A DNA stretch of 64,000 nt from 0-14-0-80-60-11 sp049322355 (GTDB taxonomy: Bacteria > Desulfobacterota > Desulfobaccia > Desulfobaccales > 0-14-0-80-60-11): NCBI GenBank assembly GCA_049322355.1, contig JBMORG010000027.1, positions 248,001 through 312,000 of the forward strand, in the 5' to 3' direction. The notes under the pieces were generated by a model. It made no database searches, had not been told where the DNA came from, and saw nothing but the letters and a program-made list of their open reading frames with translations. The translations under genes and the position numbers were made by a program. Of this stretch, positions 57,401 through 64,000 are shown in pieces; the first letter of the stretch is position 1, and each line of letters starts with the position of its first letter.

Positions 57401-58564
57401 CTACGCTTTTTTCTCCCAAATCCCCGGAATCGCCGTGCCGCAGGAGGTGCAGTTGCCGCGTTTAAGGTTGATCTCGCCGATTTGGTAGCCCCGGCGGGCG
57501 ATGAGCAGTTTGCCGCAGTGGTGGCAGTAAGTGTTTTCCGCCGGGTTGCCAGGGATATTGCCCAGATAGACGTATTTCAAGCCCGCCTTTTGGGCCAGGT
57601 CCCGGGCCCGCGAAAGAACGCTTACAGGGGTGGGATAATGGTTGAGCATTTTGTAGAGAGGATAAAACCTGGAGAAATGCACCGGAGTCAACGGCCCCAG
57701 TTCATCTTTAATCCAGGCGCACATCTGAGTGAGTTTCTCGGGTTGATCGTTGATTTGGGGGATGACCAGGTTGACGATCTCCACGTGGACCTGATGGCGG
57801 CGCAAGGTTTTTAAGGTGTTGAGCACCGGCTCCAGCTCTGCGTCCACCAAGTCGTGGTAGAACTTGGCGTCAAAGGCCTTGAGATCGATGCAGGCCGCGT
57901 CCAAGAGCGGCGCCAGTTCCTGTAATGGTTCAGGATTGATATAACCATTAGAATGGTAGGTATTGAGAATTCCGGCCGATTTGGCCAGACGGCCCACATC
58001 CCGCATATATTCATAGAAGATGGTGGGCTCCACGTAGGTATGGGCAATGGAAGGGCAGCGGTTGTCCCGGGCCGCGGCCACCACCTTTTCCGGGGGCAGA
58101 TCGAAGTTATAGGTCTTTTCCGGCCGGGTCTGGGAAATTTCCCAATTCTGGCAGAACTTGCAGTGGAGGTTGCAGCCTGCGGTGGCGATGGAAAAGGACG
58201 GGGTGCCGGGCAGCACATGGAAGAAAGGCTTTTTTTCCACGGGGTCCAGGTGGACGGCACAGGGATTGCCGTACACCAGGCTGTAGTACTTGCCTTCCCG
58301 GTTTTCCCGGACGCCGCACTCCCCCCGGTCACCGGGCAGGACTACGCAGGTCCGGGGACAAAGCTGGCACTGCACCAGGCCCTGATCCAGTTGGCGGGAG
58401 AAAGCAGCGGGATGCGGCTTCATAAAGCCGTATTGCATGGCCTGGGCTGAAGCGGGGGCGGGCCAGGCGGGGAGAGACAGGAGCGCCAGGGCCCCGGCGC
58501 CGACCTGGATGAAATCCCGGCGGCTGCACCTATAGTCGCATAAACTTTGCAACCCGGGCTTCAT
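57401..58564 (-). CDS. AmmeMemoRadiSam system radical SAM enzyme
   Basis: 387 residues. A twin-arginine-like N-terminus (SRRDFIQVGAGALALL) is followed by LCPRTCVVLPGDRGECGVR and the radical SAM motif CNLHCKFC. GSHAYTEPTIFYEY-like SIAHTYVEPTIFYEYMRDVG and C-terminal zinc-ribbon cysteines CHHCG and CTSCG complete the family picture (a PflA/COG1180 relative). It normally occurs with a Memo-like and an AMMECR1-like protein; neither is in the window. The Tat-type leader on a SAM enzyme is odd and may be a vestigial or membrane-tethering element. Confidence 0.9.
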   Translation of the reverse strand: MKPGLQSLCDYRCSRRDFIQVGAGALALLSLPAWPAPASAQAMQYGFMKPHPAAFSRQLDQGLVQCQLCPRTCVVLPGDRGECGVRENREGKYYSLVYGNPCAVHLDPVEKKPFFHVLPGTPSFSIATAGCNLHCKFCQNWEISQTRPEKTYNFDLPPEKVVAAARDNRCPSIAHTYVEPTIFYEYMRDVGRLAKSAGILNTYHSNGYINPEPLQELAPLLDAACIDLKAFDAKFYHDLVDAELEPVLNTLKTLRRHQVHVEIVNLVIPQINDQPEKLTQMCAWIKDELGPLTPVHFSRFYPLYKMLNHYPTPVSVLSRARDLAQKAGLKYVYLGNIPGNPAENTYCHHCGKLLIARRGYQIGEINLKRGNCTSCGTAIPGIWEKKA

Positions 58565-58693
58565 CGGGCTTTGCCTCCCATGAGCTGGGGTACCTGACCG
58601 GCGGGTGCGGCAAAGGCGCCCTAACGGCGGGAATGGCGCAGGAGGACCGGGACCGTCATCCTGCCATAGGTGAGCGGGCGGCGAGCAGGCGGA

Positions 58694-58978
58694 TCAGACC
58701 CCGTTGATGCGATTCCGCAGCACCCCGGAGGTCTTAAATACTACAACCTTGCGGGCGCGGAGGATAAGATTTTCCTTGGTTTGGGGGTTGCGGCCCCGGC
58801 GGGCATTTTTTTGCCGCACCGAAAATTTCCCGAAACCGCTGATGAGGAGATCTTCTCCTGTGGCCAGGGACTCCTTCATAATGTCCAGGACCCGTTCCAC
58901 CACTGAACGTGACTCTTGCTTGCTTAATCCTACCTGCGTCTGTAAGCGGCTGATCAATTTTTCCTTGGTGAGGGCCAT
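58694..58978 (-). CDS. Integration host factor / HU family protein
   Basis: 94 residues. MALTKEKLISRLQTQVGLSKQESRSVVERVLDIM is the helical dimerisation half; GEDLLISGFGKFSVRQKNARRGRNPQT holds the DNA-bending beta-arm with the Pro that intercalates. It is most like IHF alpha. It bends DNA in nucleoid organisation and regulation. A clear GGAGG lies before the ATG. Single gene. Confidence 0.93.
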   Translation of the reverse strand: MALTKEKLISRLQTQVGLSKQESRSVVERVLDIMKESLATGEDLLISGFGKFSVRQKNARRGRNPQTKENLILRARKVVVFKTSGVLRNRINGV

Positions 58979-59062
58979 ACCCGATCTCCTCCGGCTATCC
59001 CGGTGAAATTACTTAATTAATTATGAAGGAAATCCAAAGGCTGTCAAGTATTTTTTCTAACC

Positions 59063-59950
59063 TCATAAAGGGGAGGTGGCGCGTTTGACTTTGACGGGTT
59101 TTCCTGGAGGCCGCCGAATGCCAAAATCCAGGGCCCGGAAGTGGCAAGAGTCTATGCATTTCAGGCACATGATGCACTCCCGGCTGTCAAATTCTTTATT
59201 GGGCTCGACTCCGGTGGGACACTTGCGGGCGCAGGCGCCGCATTCCACGCAGTTGCCTTCGATGAACTCCAATTGCACCAGGCTGATCCGGCTGAACAGA
59301 CTGTAAAACGCCCCTAAAGGGCAGATCACCCGGCAGAAAAACCGGCTGACCAGAATGGCGGCGATTAGGATCAGGATAAGAACAGTGAGCTTATTCCAGA
59401 AATAACCCGTCACGGTGCCCCACAGGCTGGGCTTCAAAAGGAGCAGGGGCATGGCCCCTTCCAAGGTACCGGCGGGACAGATGAGTTTGCAAAACCAGGG
59501 GTGCCCCAACCCGGAGTTATCCACCAGGAAGATGGGCATGATTACCACCATCAAGGCCAGCACCGCGTATTTCACCCAACGCAGGGGTTTCCAAAGGGTA
59601 AACTTCGGGGTGGGAATCTTGTGGATCAGGTCCTGGATGAATCCGAAAGGGCAGATCCAGCCACAGGTCAAGCGGCCCACCACGCTGCCGATAAACCCCA
59701 GGTAACCCACCACCAGGACGCCCATCTGGGGCAAGCCGCCGGTGCTGAATCGCAGACCGGCCATAAAATTTTGAATGGCTCCCACCGGACACGATAACAA
59801 CGCACCTGGACAGGAATAACAATTGAGGCCGGGATGGCACACCGCCTTCAAAGGCCCCTGATAGATCACGGAGCCTCCGAAGGGGAAAAGCAGATAGGCG
59901 TTGGTCCCGAAGGCCACCAGGGTTTGGATCAACCATCGGAGTTGAGTCAT
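59063..59950 (-). CDS. NapH/YccM-type 4Fe-4S membrane protein
   Basis: About 295 residues. Five or so membrane helices with CSCPGALLSCPVG, CGWICPFGF, CKLICPAGT and CRVICPLGAFY loops on one face, then two C-terminal 4Fe-4S motifs, CVECGACARKCPTG and CIMCLKCIDSC. It should pass electrons from quinol outward or inward through stacked clusters. The ATG overlaps the stop of a 42-residue membrane microprotein gene (TGATG), so the two are translationally coupled; a second related microprotein is further upstream. Confidence 0.9.
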   Translation of the reverse strand: MTQLRWLIQTLVAFGTNAYLLFPFGGSVIYQGPLKAVCHPGLNCYSCPGALLSCPVGAIQNFMAGLRFSTGGLPQMGVLVVGYLGFIGSVVGRLTCGWICPFGFIQDLIHKIPTPKFTLWKPLRWVKYAVLALMVVIMPIFLVDNSGLGHPWFCKLICPAGTLEGAMPLLLLKPSLWGTVTGYFWNKLTVLILILIAAILVSRFFCRVICPLGAFYSLFSRISLVQLEFIEGNCVECGACARKCPTGVEPNKEFDSRECIMCLKCIDSCHFRALDFGIRRPPGKPVKVKRATSPL

Positions 59951-60078
59951 CAGGCGACCCCGAAGCAAAACAGCAAGGCGGCGGCGCTCTGATTAACCAA
60001 ATTCATTAGGGCTCCGGTGCCAATTCCCATAAATAAAAGGTTAAGGAGAGTAACGAGCCCAAAGCTTTGCTTTGGCAT
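59950..60078 (-). CDS. Membrane microprotein A, 42 residues
   Basis: MPKQSFGLVTLLNLLFMGIG followed by TGALMNLVNQSAAALLFCFGVA. Two hydrophobic stretches separated by the polar NLVNQS. CCGGAGG lies eight bases before the ATG. Its TGA shares an A with the ATG of the NapH-type gene. It resembles microprotein B (MPK..F, LF, G..TG, LMNL.N), so selection on the sequence is likely. Possibly a small subunit of the membrane ferredoxin complex. Confidence 0.75.
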   Translation of the reverse strand: MPKQSFGLVTLLNLLFMGIGTGALMNLVNQSAAALLFCFGVA

Positions 60079-60217
60079 GAACAACCTCCGGCTGAAAATG
60101 GACCCTGATAAATCACCGAATTACCGCTGATGAAGAGCATTTAGGCACTGGCACCCAATGCCATCGGGATCTGGAGCGGTGACCGCCTGGTCATCATCCC
60201 ACCCCGATACAGGCCAG

Positions 60218-60325
60218 TCAGATAGTGTTCCCCAAATTCATCAGGTAGGCCAATTCACCGGTGTTAACCCCAATAATGAACAAGATGGTACAAACGATGA
60301 TGAGCCAAAAAACTGTTTTCGGCAT
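60218..60325 (-). CDS. Membrane microprotein B, 35 residues
   Basis: MPKTVFWLIIVCTILFIIGV, then NTGELAYLMNLGNTI. A single strong membrane helix with a C-terminal tail that keeps TG...LMNL.N of microprotein A. CCGGAGG precedes the ATG at the same spacing as in A. It is the first gene of the minus-strand set, divergent from arsR, so ArsR may control it. Confidence 0.72.
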   Translation of the reverse strand: MPKTVFWLIIVCTILFIIGVNTGELAYLMNLGNTI

Positions 60326-60450
60326 GGTCGTCCTCCGGAAATCCCTCACCGTGAGATGTCAGTTAGAAGATACCCGACCTTCCTTCTAATCATCATTATA
60401 TCCATGGGGCAAGGGTACAGGGAAAAAATTTTTCTGGAAGCAAGAATTTC

Positions 60451-60491
60451 TTGACAAATTCATATTTATTAATATATATGGATATTATGAA
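60451..60491 (+). promoter_or_regulatory. arsR promoter with palindromic operator
   Basis: TTGACA (60451) and TATATA after 16 bp (ATATAT after 17). The palindrome TTCATA...TATGAA (60459-60491) covers the -10 and the start codon, with AT-rich inner arms typical of ArsR/SmtB sites. If this promoter is used, transcription starts within a few bases of the ATG at 60487, giving a near-leaderless message. Confidence 0.55.
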
Positions 60492-60786
60492 TAATGAATA
60501 TATCAAGGAACGGTTGGACAGGGCGGCACGATGTCTCAAGGTGCTGGCCCATCCCATGCGCCTGATGATTATCCACCACCTGGGAGATGGGGAATTGTCG
60601 GTGCAGGAATTGGAAAAGGCCGTGGGCATCAGTCAATCCAGCGTGTCCCAGCACCTCAGTTTGCTGAAAGACAAAGAAATCCTGGAGTCCCGGCGGGTGG
60701 CCCAGCAGGTGTTCTACCGGCTGCGGGACCCCCGGCTGCTTCAGCTTACCGCGATCACTCGGGAACTTTTCTGCCGCTTGGAATAA
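60487..60786 (+). CDS. ArsR-family transcriptional regulator
   Basis: 99 residues. The winged helix is CLKVLAHPMRLMIIHHLGDGELSVQELEKAVGISQSSVSQHLSLLKDKEILESRR, given here by its landmarks LAHPMRL, ISQSSVSQHLSLL and VFYRL. The metal-binding ELCVCDL motif is absent (ELSVQEL), so it may sense persulfide/redox, as BigR/SqrR do, or another ligand. The downstream DsrE gene supports sulfur sensing. Cysteines are few (one near the start, one at FCRLE). Upstream in-frame ATG at 60478 is an alternative start. Confidence 0.9.
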   Translation: MNNEYIKERLDRAARCLKVLAHPMRLMIIHHLGDGELSVQELEKAVGISQSSVSQHLSLLKDKEILESRRVAQQVFYRLRDPRLLQLTAITRELFCRLE

Positions 60787-60915
60787 GAGACTAAGGCAAA
60801 GGATGACGCCTGGGGTTTTGGGACCGCGCGCCTTACCGGGCATACGGTGAGTTTATTTGACGCCTATACCACACAAAATAAAAAAATTTAAGCATAACTT
60901 TGAGGAGAAACGTTT

Positions 60916-61365
60916 ATGATTACCACACAAGATAAAGAAAAAGCTGCTTTTATCTGCTCAAGGGATACCTTGGACGGGGCCTATCCGTCACTGATATTGG
61001 GCATCAATGCCGCGCGGCAAGGCATGGAGGCAAAAGTGTTTTATACTTTTATGGGCATCAATTTGGCCCGTAAAGGTGGCATTGAAAAGGCCAAGTTCAT
61101 CCCCCCCGGAGTTATGGGCGCGGTCCCGGGGATGTCCACCATCGCCACCGGCATGATGAAGAAAAAGATCGACAAAGCTCACATCCCTTCTCTGCCGGAA
61201 CTGATGGAGATGGCCCAACTGGAAGGCGTGGAATTGATCGTCTGCAAGATGACCATTGACATGATGGAACTGGATGAAAGCGAATTGATCGAAGGTTCGG
61301 TGGTGTGGACGGCCGAAGATTTTATCAAGTATGCCAAGGACTGCAAGATTTGCCTGTTTACCTAA
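60916..61365 (+). CDS. DsrE-like sulfur-transfer protein (DsrE2 type)
   Basis: 149 residues, the DsrE/F/H fold of the peroxiredoxin-like COG2210 group. KAAFICSRDTLDGAYPSLILGINAARQGMEAKVFYTFMGI is characteristic, and ELIVCKMTIDMM holds the conserved cysteine thought to carry persulfide in this family. It likely passes sulfane sulfur in the cytoplasm. GAGGAGAAACG precedes the ATG. With ArsR upstream and the microprotein/NapH genes divergent, it forms a probable sulfur-redox island. Confidence 0.9.
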   Translation: MITTQDKEKAAFICSRDTLDGAYPSLILGINAARQGMEAKVFYTFMGINLARKGGIEKAKFIPPGVMGAVPGMSTIATGMMKKKIDKAHIPSLPELMEMAQLEGVELIVCKMTIDMMELDESELIEGSVVWTAEDFIKYAKDCKICLFT

Positions 61366-61374
61366 GAGTGGGTC

Positions 61375-61437
61375 TTAGGTTTTAGGTTTTGGGTTCTGGG
61401 TATATTCCTAAAACCTGAAACCTAAACCCGAAACCTA
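61375..61437. repeat. Inverted TTAGGTTT / AAACCTAA low-complexity pair
   Basis: TTAGGTTTTAGGTTTTGGG and, after 16 bases, CCTAAAACCTGAAACCTAAACCC. The two arms can pair into a long hairpin between dsrE and the isochorismatase gene, possibly terminating the former. Confidence 0.6.
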
Positions 61438-61456
61438 CCCCATCCCGGAGGCGAAC

Positions 61457-61975
61457 ATGGGCAAAGCGGCATTGATTGTGGCGGACATGCTGAATGATTT
61501 CCTGGACCCGAAAGGCTCGCTCTATGTGCCTCAAGCAAGGGAGATCATCCCCTTCGTCTCTCAAAAGATTGACGAATTCCGGGCCCAGGGGGGTGTGGTG
61601 ATTTTTGTTTGCGACGCCCATGCCCCCGATGATCGGGAATTTAAACTTTTTCCTCCTCACGCCGTCAAAGGCACCTGGGGAGCAAGGGTGATCCCCGAAC
61701 TGACTCCCGCCCCCGGCGACTACCGGGTGGAAAAAACCCGGTACAGCGCCTTTTCCCGTACCAACCTTGAGGAGGTGCTAAAACAGGCGGAGGTGACCGA
61801 GGTGCATGTGGTGGGAGTGTTGACCTCCATCTGTGTCCTGGAGACCATCAAAGAACTCTTCGACCGGGATATTCCCGCCGTAGTGTACCGGCAGGGGGTT
61901 GCCGACGCCGACCCCGAGGCCCATAACTTTGCCTTGAAACAGATGCAACAGGTTTTAGGCGCCCGGGTAGTTTAA
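61457..61975 (+). CDS. Isochorismatase-family hydrolase (nicotinamidase-like)
   Basis: 172 residues. Catalytic triad residues are visible: Asp in IVADMLNDF, Lys in VEKTRYSAF and Cys in GVLTSICVLETI, with the cis-peptide region before it. Metal-ligand positions (D and H in CDAHAPDDREF) fit PncA-type nicotinamidases, which salvage NAD. Other amidases of the family cannot be excluded. ATG with GGAGGCGAAC upstream. Confidence 0.85.
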   Translation: MGKAALIVADMLNDFLDPKGSLYVPQAREIIPFVSQKIDEFRAQGGVVIFVCDAHAPDDREFKLFPPHAVKGTWGARVIPELTPAPGDYRVEKTRYSAFSRTNLEEVLKQAEVTEVHVVGVLTSICVLETIKELFDRDIPAVVYRQGVADADPEAHNFALKQMQQVLGARVV

Positions 61976-62314
61976 GGCCGGATCAGACTTCCGAATACCT
62001 CAAAACAGAAGGGCAAGAAACCCAATTGGGCCGGAAACTGCCGGGTCATGTAGGTGACGTCCCGAAAGATCGGATAATTGAGGCTATAGAGCCTCCGTGG
62101 AGGCCCCGATGAGGACCAGGGCCAGTTGGATTTTCCAGGTCCAAAATTTCATTGAGATTCTAATATGAGAATGACCAATCTAACCGGGTAATAAGCAACA
62201 ACTTTCGGTAAACGTTATAATCCAAACCTTTGTGGATGCGTCCAAATAATATAGGGAGGAAGGGAATCGATCAGTTCCCTTTCTCCCTCTTCATTTCACT
62301 GGAAAATCAACCCG
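61976..62314. other. Convergent gap after isochorismatase and prs
   Basis: About 340 bases between convergent genes. It contains the inverted copy of the 23.5-kb repeat (62150-62215) and a GGGAA-TCGATCAG-TTCCC hairpin at 62264-62281. No ORF supported. Confidence 0.5.
62150..62215. repeat. Inverted copy of the 23.5-kb dispersed repeat
   Basis: On the minus strand GTTTACCGAAAGTTGTTGCT, TTATTACCCGGTTAGATTGG and TCATTCT...AGAATCTCAAT follow the order seen at 23540-23620 with scattered substitutions. Confidence 0.6.
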
Positions 62315-63277
62315 TTAAAACTGAATTTCAAACAAAGAGCTGATGGAGTCTTCCTGGTGGATGCGCACAATGGCCTGGGCCAGGATGGGCGCCACAGAGA
62401 GTTGGACGATTTTGGAAGACTTTTTGGCCGCCTCCGAAAGGGGGATGGTATCGGTAACCACCAGACGGTACAGAGGGGATTTGGCAATGCGGTCCACCGC
62501 GGGCCCGGAGAGCACGGCATGGGTGCAGCAGGCGTTGACGTTATAGGCGCCGTTGGACATGATGACCTTGGAGGCTTCGCTCAAAGTGCCGCCGGTGTCG
62601 ATGATATCATCTAAAATCACCACTTCCTTCCCCATAACCTCACCGATAAGATGCATGGCCTTGGCCTTGCCAGGGGCGTCCCGACGTTTATCGATGAGCC
62701 CCAGAGTGGCTTCCAGGCGCTTGGCATAAGCCCGGGCCCGGGCCACCCCCCCGGCGTCAGGGGAGACAATGGCCAGATCGTTTTGAAAATTTTCCCGGAT
62801 AAAGGGGATCATGATGGGGGAAGCGTAAAGGTTGTCCACCGGGATGTCAAAAAAACCTTGGATCTGGCCTACGTGCAGGTCCATGGTGAGAATGCGTTGG
62901 GCGCCGGCAGTGGACAAAAGGTCGGCCACCAGCTTGGCGGTGATGGGTACCCGGGGGGCCACTTTGCGGTCTTGGCGGGCGTAGCCGAAATAAGGGATGA
63001 CCGCGGTGATTCGCCGGGCCGAAGCCCGTTTCACCGCGTCGATCATGATCAATAGCTCCATGAGGTTGTGGTTGGTGGGAGGGCAGGTGGATTGAATCAG
63101 GAAAACATCCCGGCCCCGAACATTATCACCGATCTCCACCCTAATCTCCCCGTCGCTGAAAGTGCTGACCATGGCTTGCCCCAGGGGCAGGGAGAGGTGC
63201 TGGCAGATTTTGTGGGCCAGTTCGGGGACGGAGTTTCCCGTAAAGATACGGATATTGTTATTGAGCGCAGCGTTCAT
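62315..63277 (-). CDS. prs: Ribose-phosphate pyrophosphokinase
   Basis: Makes PRPP from ribose 5-phosphate and ATP for nucleotide, His and Trp synthesis. 320 residues, class I. ATP-site FSDGEIRVEIGDNVRGRDVF, the metal/PRPP region TMDLHVGQIQGFFDIPVDNL and the PRPP loop VVILDDIIDTGGTL are all intact. Single gene; sfsA lies upstream on the same strand, 56 bases away. Confidence 0.97.
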   Translation of the reverse strand: MNAALNNNIRIFTGNSVPELAHKICQHLSLPLGQAMVSTFSDGEIRVEIGDNVRGRDVFLIQSTCPPTNHNLMELLIMIDAVKRASARRITAVIPYFGYARQDRKVAPRVPITAKLVADLLSTAGAQRILTMDLHVGQIQGFFDIPVDNLYASPIMIPFIRENFQNDLAIVSPDAGGVARARAYAKRLEATLGLIDKRRDAPGKAKAMHLIGEVMGKEVVILDDIIDTGGTLSEASKVIMSNGAYNVNACCTHAVLSGPAVDRIAKSPLYRLVVTDTIPLSEAAKKSSKIVQLSVAPILAQAIVRIHQEDSISSLFEIQF

Positions 63278-63333
63278 AAATCATCCCGATTAACGCCTCA
63301 TGAGTACTCTGTGAGAAATTTGTTGCAAGCAAT

Positions 63334-63999
63334 TTATGTTAAATCAAAGGGGAGGGAGGACGCAAGGGTAATTTCCGGGGGATGAATTTTTTCCTGCAGA
63401 ACCATGATATTGACGCCTTTGGCGGCCACGTCGGCCAGCGCCTTGGCGTAGGCCGGGTCTATGGCGGCGGCGGGCCGCAATAGGCGGGCGTCGTCCCGCT
63501 GCACCACAAAGATGTTCCAGGCGTGGTGCCCCTGAGCCGCCAATTCCCTCAGGTGCTCCAAGTGGCGGCGTCCCCGGCTGGTCACGCCGTCCGGAAAGAG
63601 AGCTACCCCGTCCTCCACCCAGGTAACGCTTTTGATCTCCAAGAACAGGAGCCGGCCGTCTGCCTCTAAAACAAAATCCAGGCGGCTGCCTTGAGGAATG
63701 CTCACTTCGGCTCGAATCTTCCCGGGCACAGGAAAGCCAGGGAGGCTGCCTATGGCCAGGGCCTCGGCCACCAGACGGTTGGGGACCAGGGTATCGATGC
63801 AGATCCACCCCCCGGCACCCCGGGTGAAACGCCAGGTATAGTCGGTTTTGCGGCCCGGCCGGGCATCCTGGGTGAGCAAAATCTCCTGGCCAGGATGGGC
63901 GCAGCCGGTGAGGGCCCCGGAATTGGGGACATGGACCCAGACGCGGCGGCGGTCAGGCAACTCCACCAAGGCCAGGAAGCGTTGGCGGCGTTCCAGGAA
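63334..63999 (-). CDS. sfsA: SfsA-family protein, partial (runs off the right edge)
   Basis: At least 221 residues are visible; the frame stays open to the last bases of the window (FLERRQRFLALVELPD), so only the first few residues are missing. Family motifs are HVPNSGALTG, the nuclease-like core RLDFVLEADGRLLFLEIKSVTW with the catalytic Glu-x-Lys, and FPDGVTSRGRRHLEHLREL. SfsA is a conserved DNA-binding, PD-(D/E)XK-like protein of unsettled function. The GTG at 63969 is internal, not the start. Confidence 0.9.
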   Translation of the reverse strand, partial: FLERRQRFLALVELPDRRRVWVHVPNSGALTGCAHPGQEILLTQDARPGRKTDYTWRFTRGAGGWICIDTLVPNRLVAEALAIGSLPGFPVPGKIRAEVSIPQGSRLDFVLEADGRLLFLEIKSVTWVEDGVALFPDGVTSRGRRHLEHLRELAAQGHHAWNIFVVQRDDARLLRPAAAIDPAYAKALADVAAKGVNIMVLQEKIHPPEITLASSLPFDLT

Positions 64000-64000
64000 T

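Noticed and set aside
60218..60325. Treating the microprotein ORFs as chance frames
   Set aside because: Rejected as an explanation because both share a motif, the same Shine-Dalgarno context and one is stop-start coupled to a real gene.
1..64000. Prophage, integrase or intact insertion sequence
   Set aside because: No integrase, transposase, portal, terminase or capsid-like protein was found; only small non-autonomous repeats are present.

Overview
The window is a GC-rich chromosomal segment from an anaerobic Gram-negative bacterium, most likely a Desulfobacterota member related to Desulfobacca or Syntrophobacter. That placement is an inference. It rests on a B12-dependent methylmalonyl-CoA mutase split into large and small subunits, a fused LutB-LutC iron-sulfur/LUD protein, NapH-type membrane ferredoxins, DsrE-type sulfur proteins, AmmeMemoRadiSam and SPASM radical SAM enzymes, Tol/PpiD/BepA-like envelope factors, and TrpB2. 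I found no rRNA, tRNA, CRISPR array, phage or intact insertion sequence.

Layout. 0.5-7.4 kb: a PhoU-like helical protein, isocitrate dehydrogenase, a cold-shock gene with a structured leader and a small basic partner, an SGNH hydrolase, a sulfotransferase, a receiver-like protein and a GNAT acetyltransferase. 7.4-11.8 kb: dnaE and a SPOR-domain membrane protein. 12.1-19 kb: CpoB-like lipoprotein, PpiD-like chaperone, an unknown membrane protein, LutBC fusion and M24 peptidase. 19.2-23.5 kb: proA-nadD-rsfS, a BepA-like M48 protease and an FmdB zinc ribbon. 23.7-31.5 kb: a giant adenylate cyclase/AAA/TPR protein, a FadL porin and a DUF362 fusion. 31.5-33.8 kb: a B12-riboswitch-controlled peptide and its radical SAM/SPASM partner, a RiPP-like system. 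34-42 kb: hisS, aspS, a homocitrate/Re-citrate-synthase-like enzyme with a Cache-like tail, and methylmalonyl-CoA mutase. 42-48 kb: an 11-bp phased repeat array, TrpB2, thiol peroxidase, Nudix hydrolase, a polyferredoxin membrane protein and a Tat-exported DUF362 protein. 48.2-54 kb: a TetR-TolC-EmrA-EmrB efflux operon and a YbhN-type membrane protein. 54.2-56.5 kb: an RNA-chaperone island on the minus strand (second cold-shock gene, small basic protein, two RRM proteins). 56.6-64 kb: a discoidin-like orphan, AmmeMemoRadiSam enzyme, IHF, two membrane microproteins ahead of a NapH-type protein, ArsR, DsrE, isochorismatase, prs and sfsA, which runs off the right edge.

Main points of interest. 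(1) A 39-residue peptide gene sits behind a complete cobalamin riboswitch, with consensus promoter and terminator, two bases ahead of a SPASM radical SAM gene. (2) Two cold-shock genes 53 kb apart share promoter, a roughly 150-nt leader holding two terminator-like structures, an intercistronic hairpin and a TTG-started small basic protein. (3) Two related 35- and 42-residue membrane microproteins precede a NapH-type ferredoxin and lie back-to-back with ArsR and DsrE genes. (4) An AGCGG-N6 array with 11-bp phasing lies at 42.3-42.46 kb. (5) The LutB and LutC halves of one ORF are joined by what looks like a captured intergenic repeat. (6) rsfS and a Nudix gene have no standard start codon where their families begin, and an ATC sits by a Shine-Dalgarno in both.
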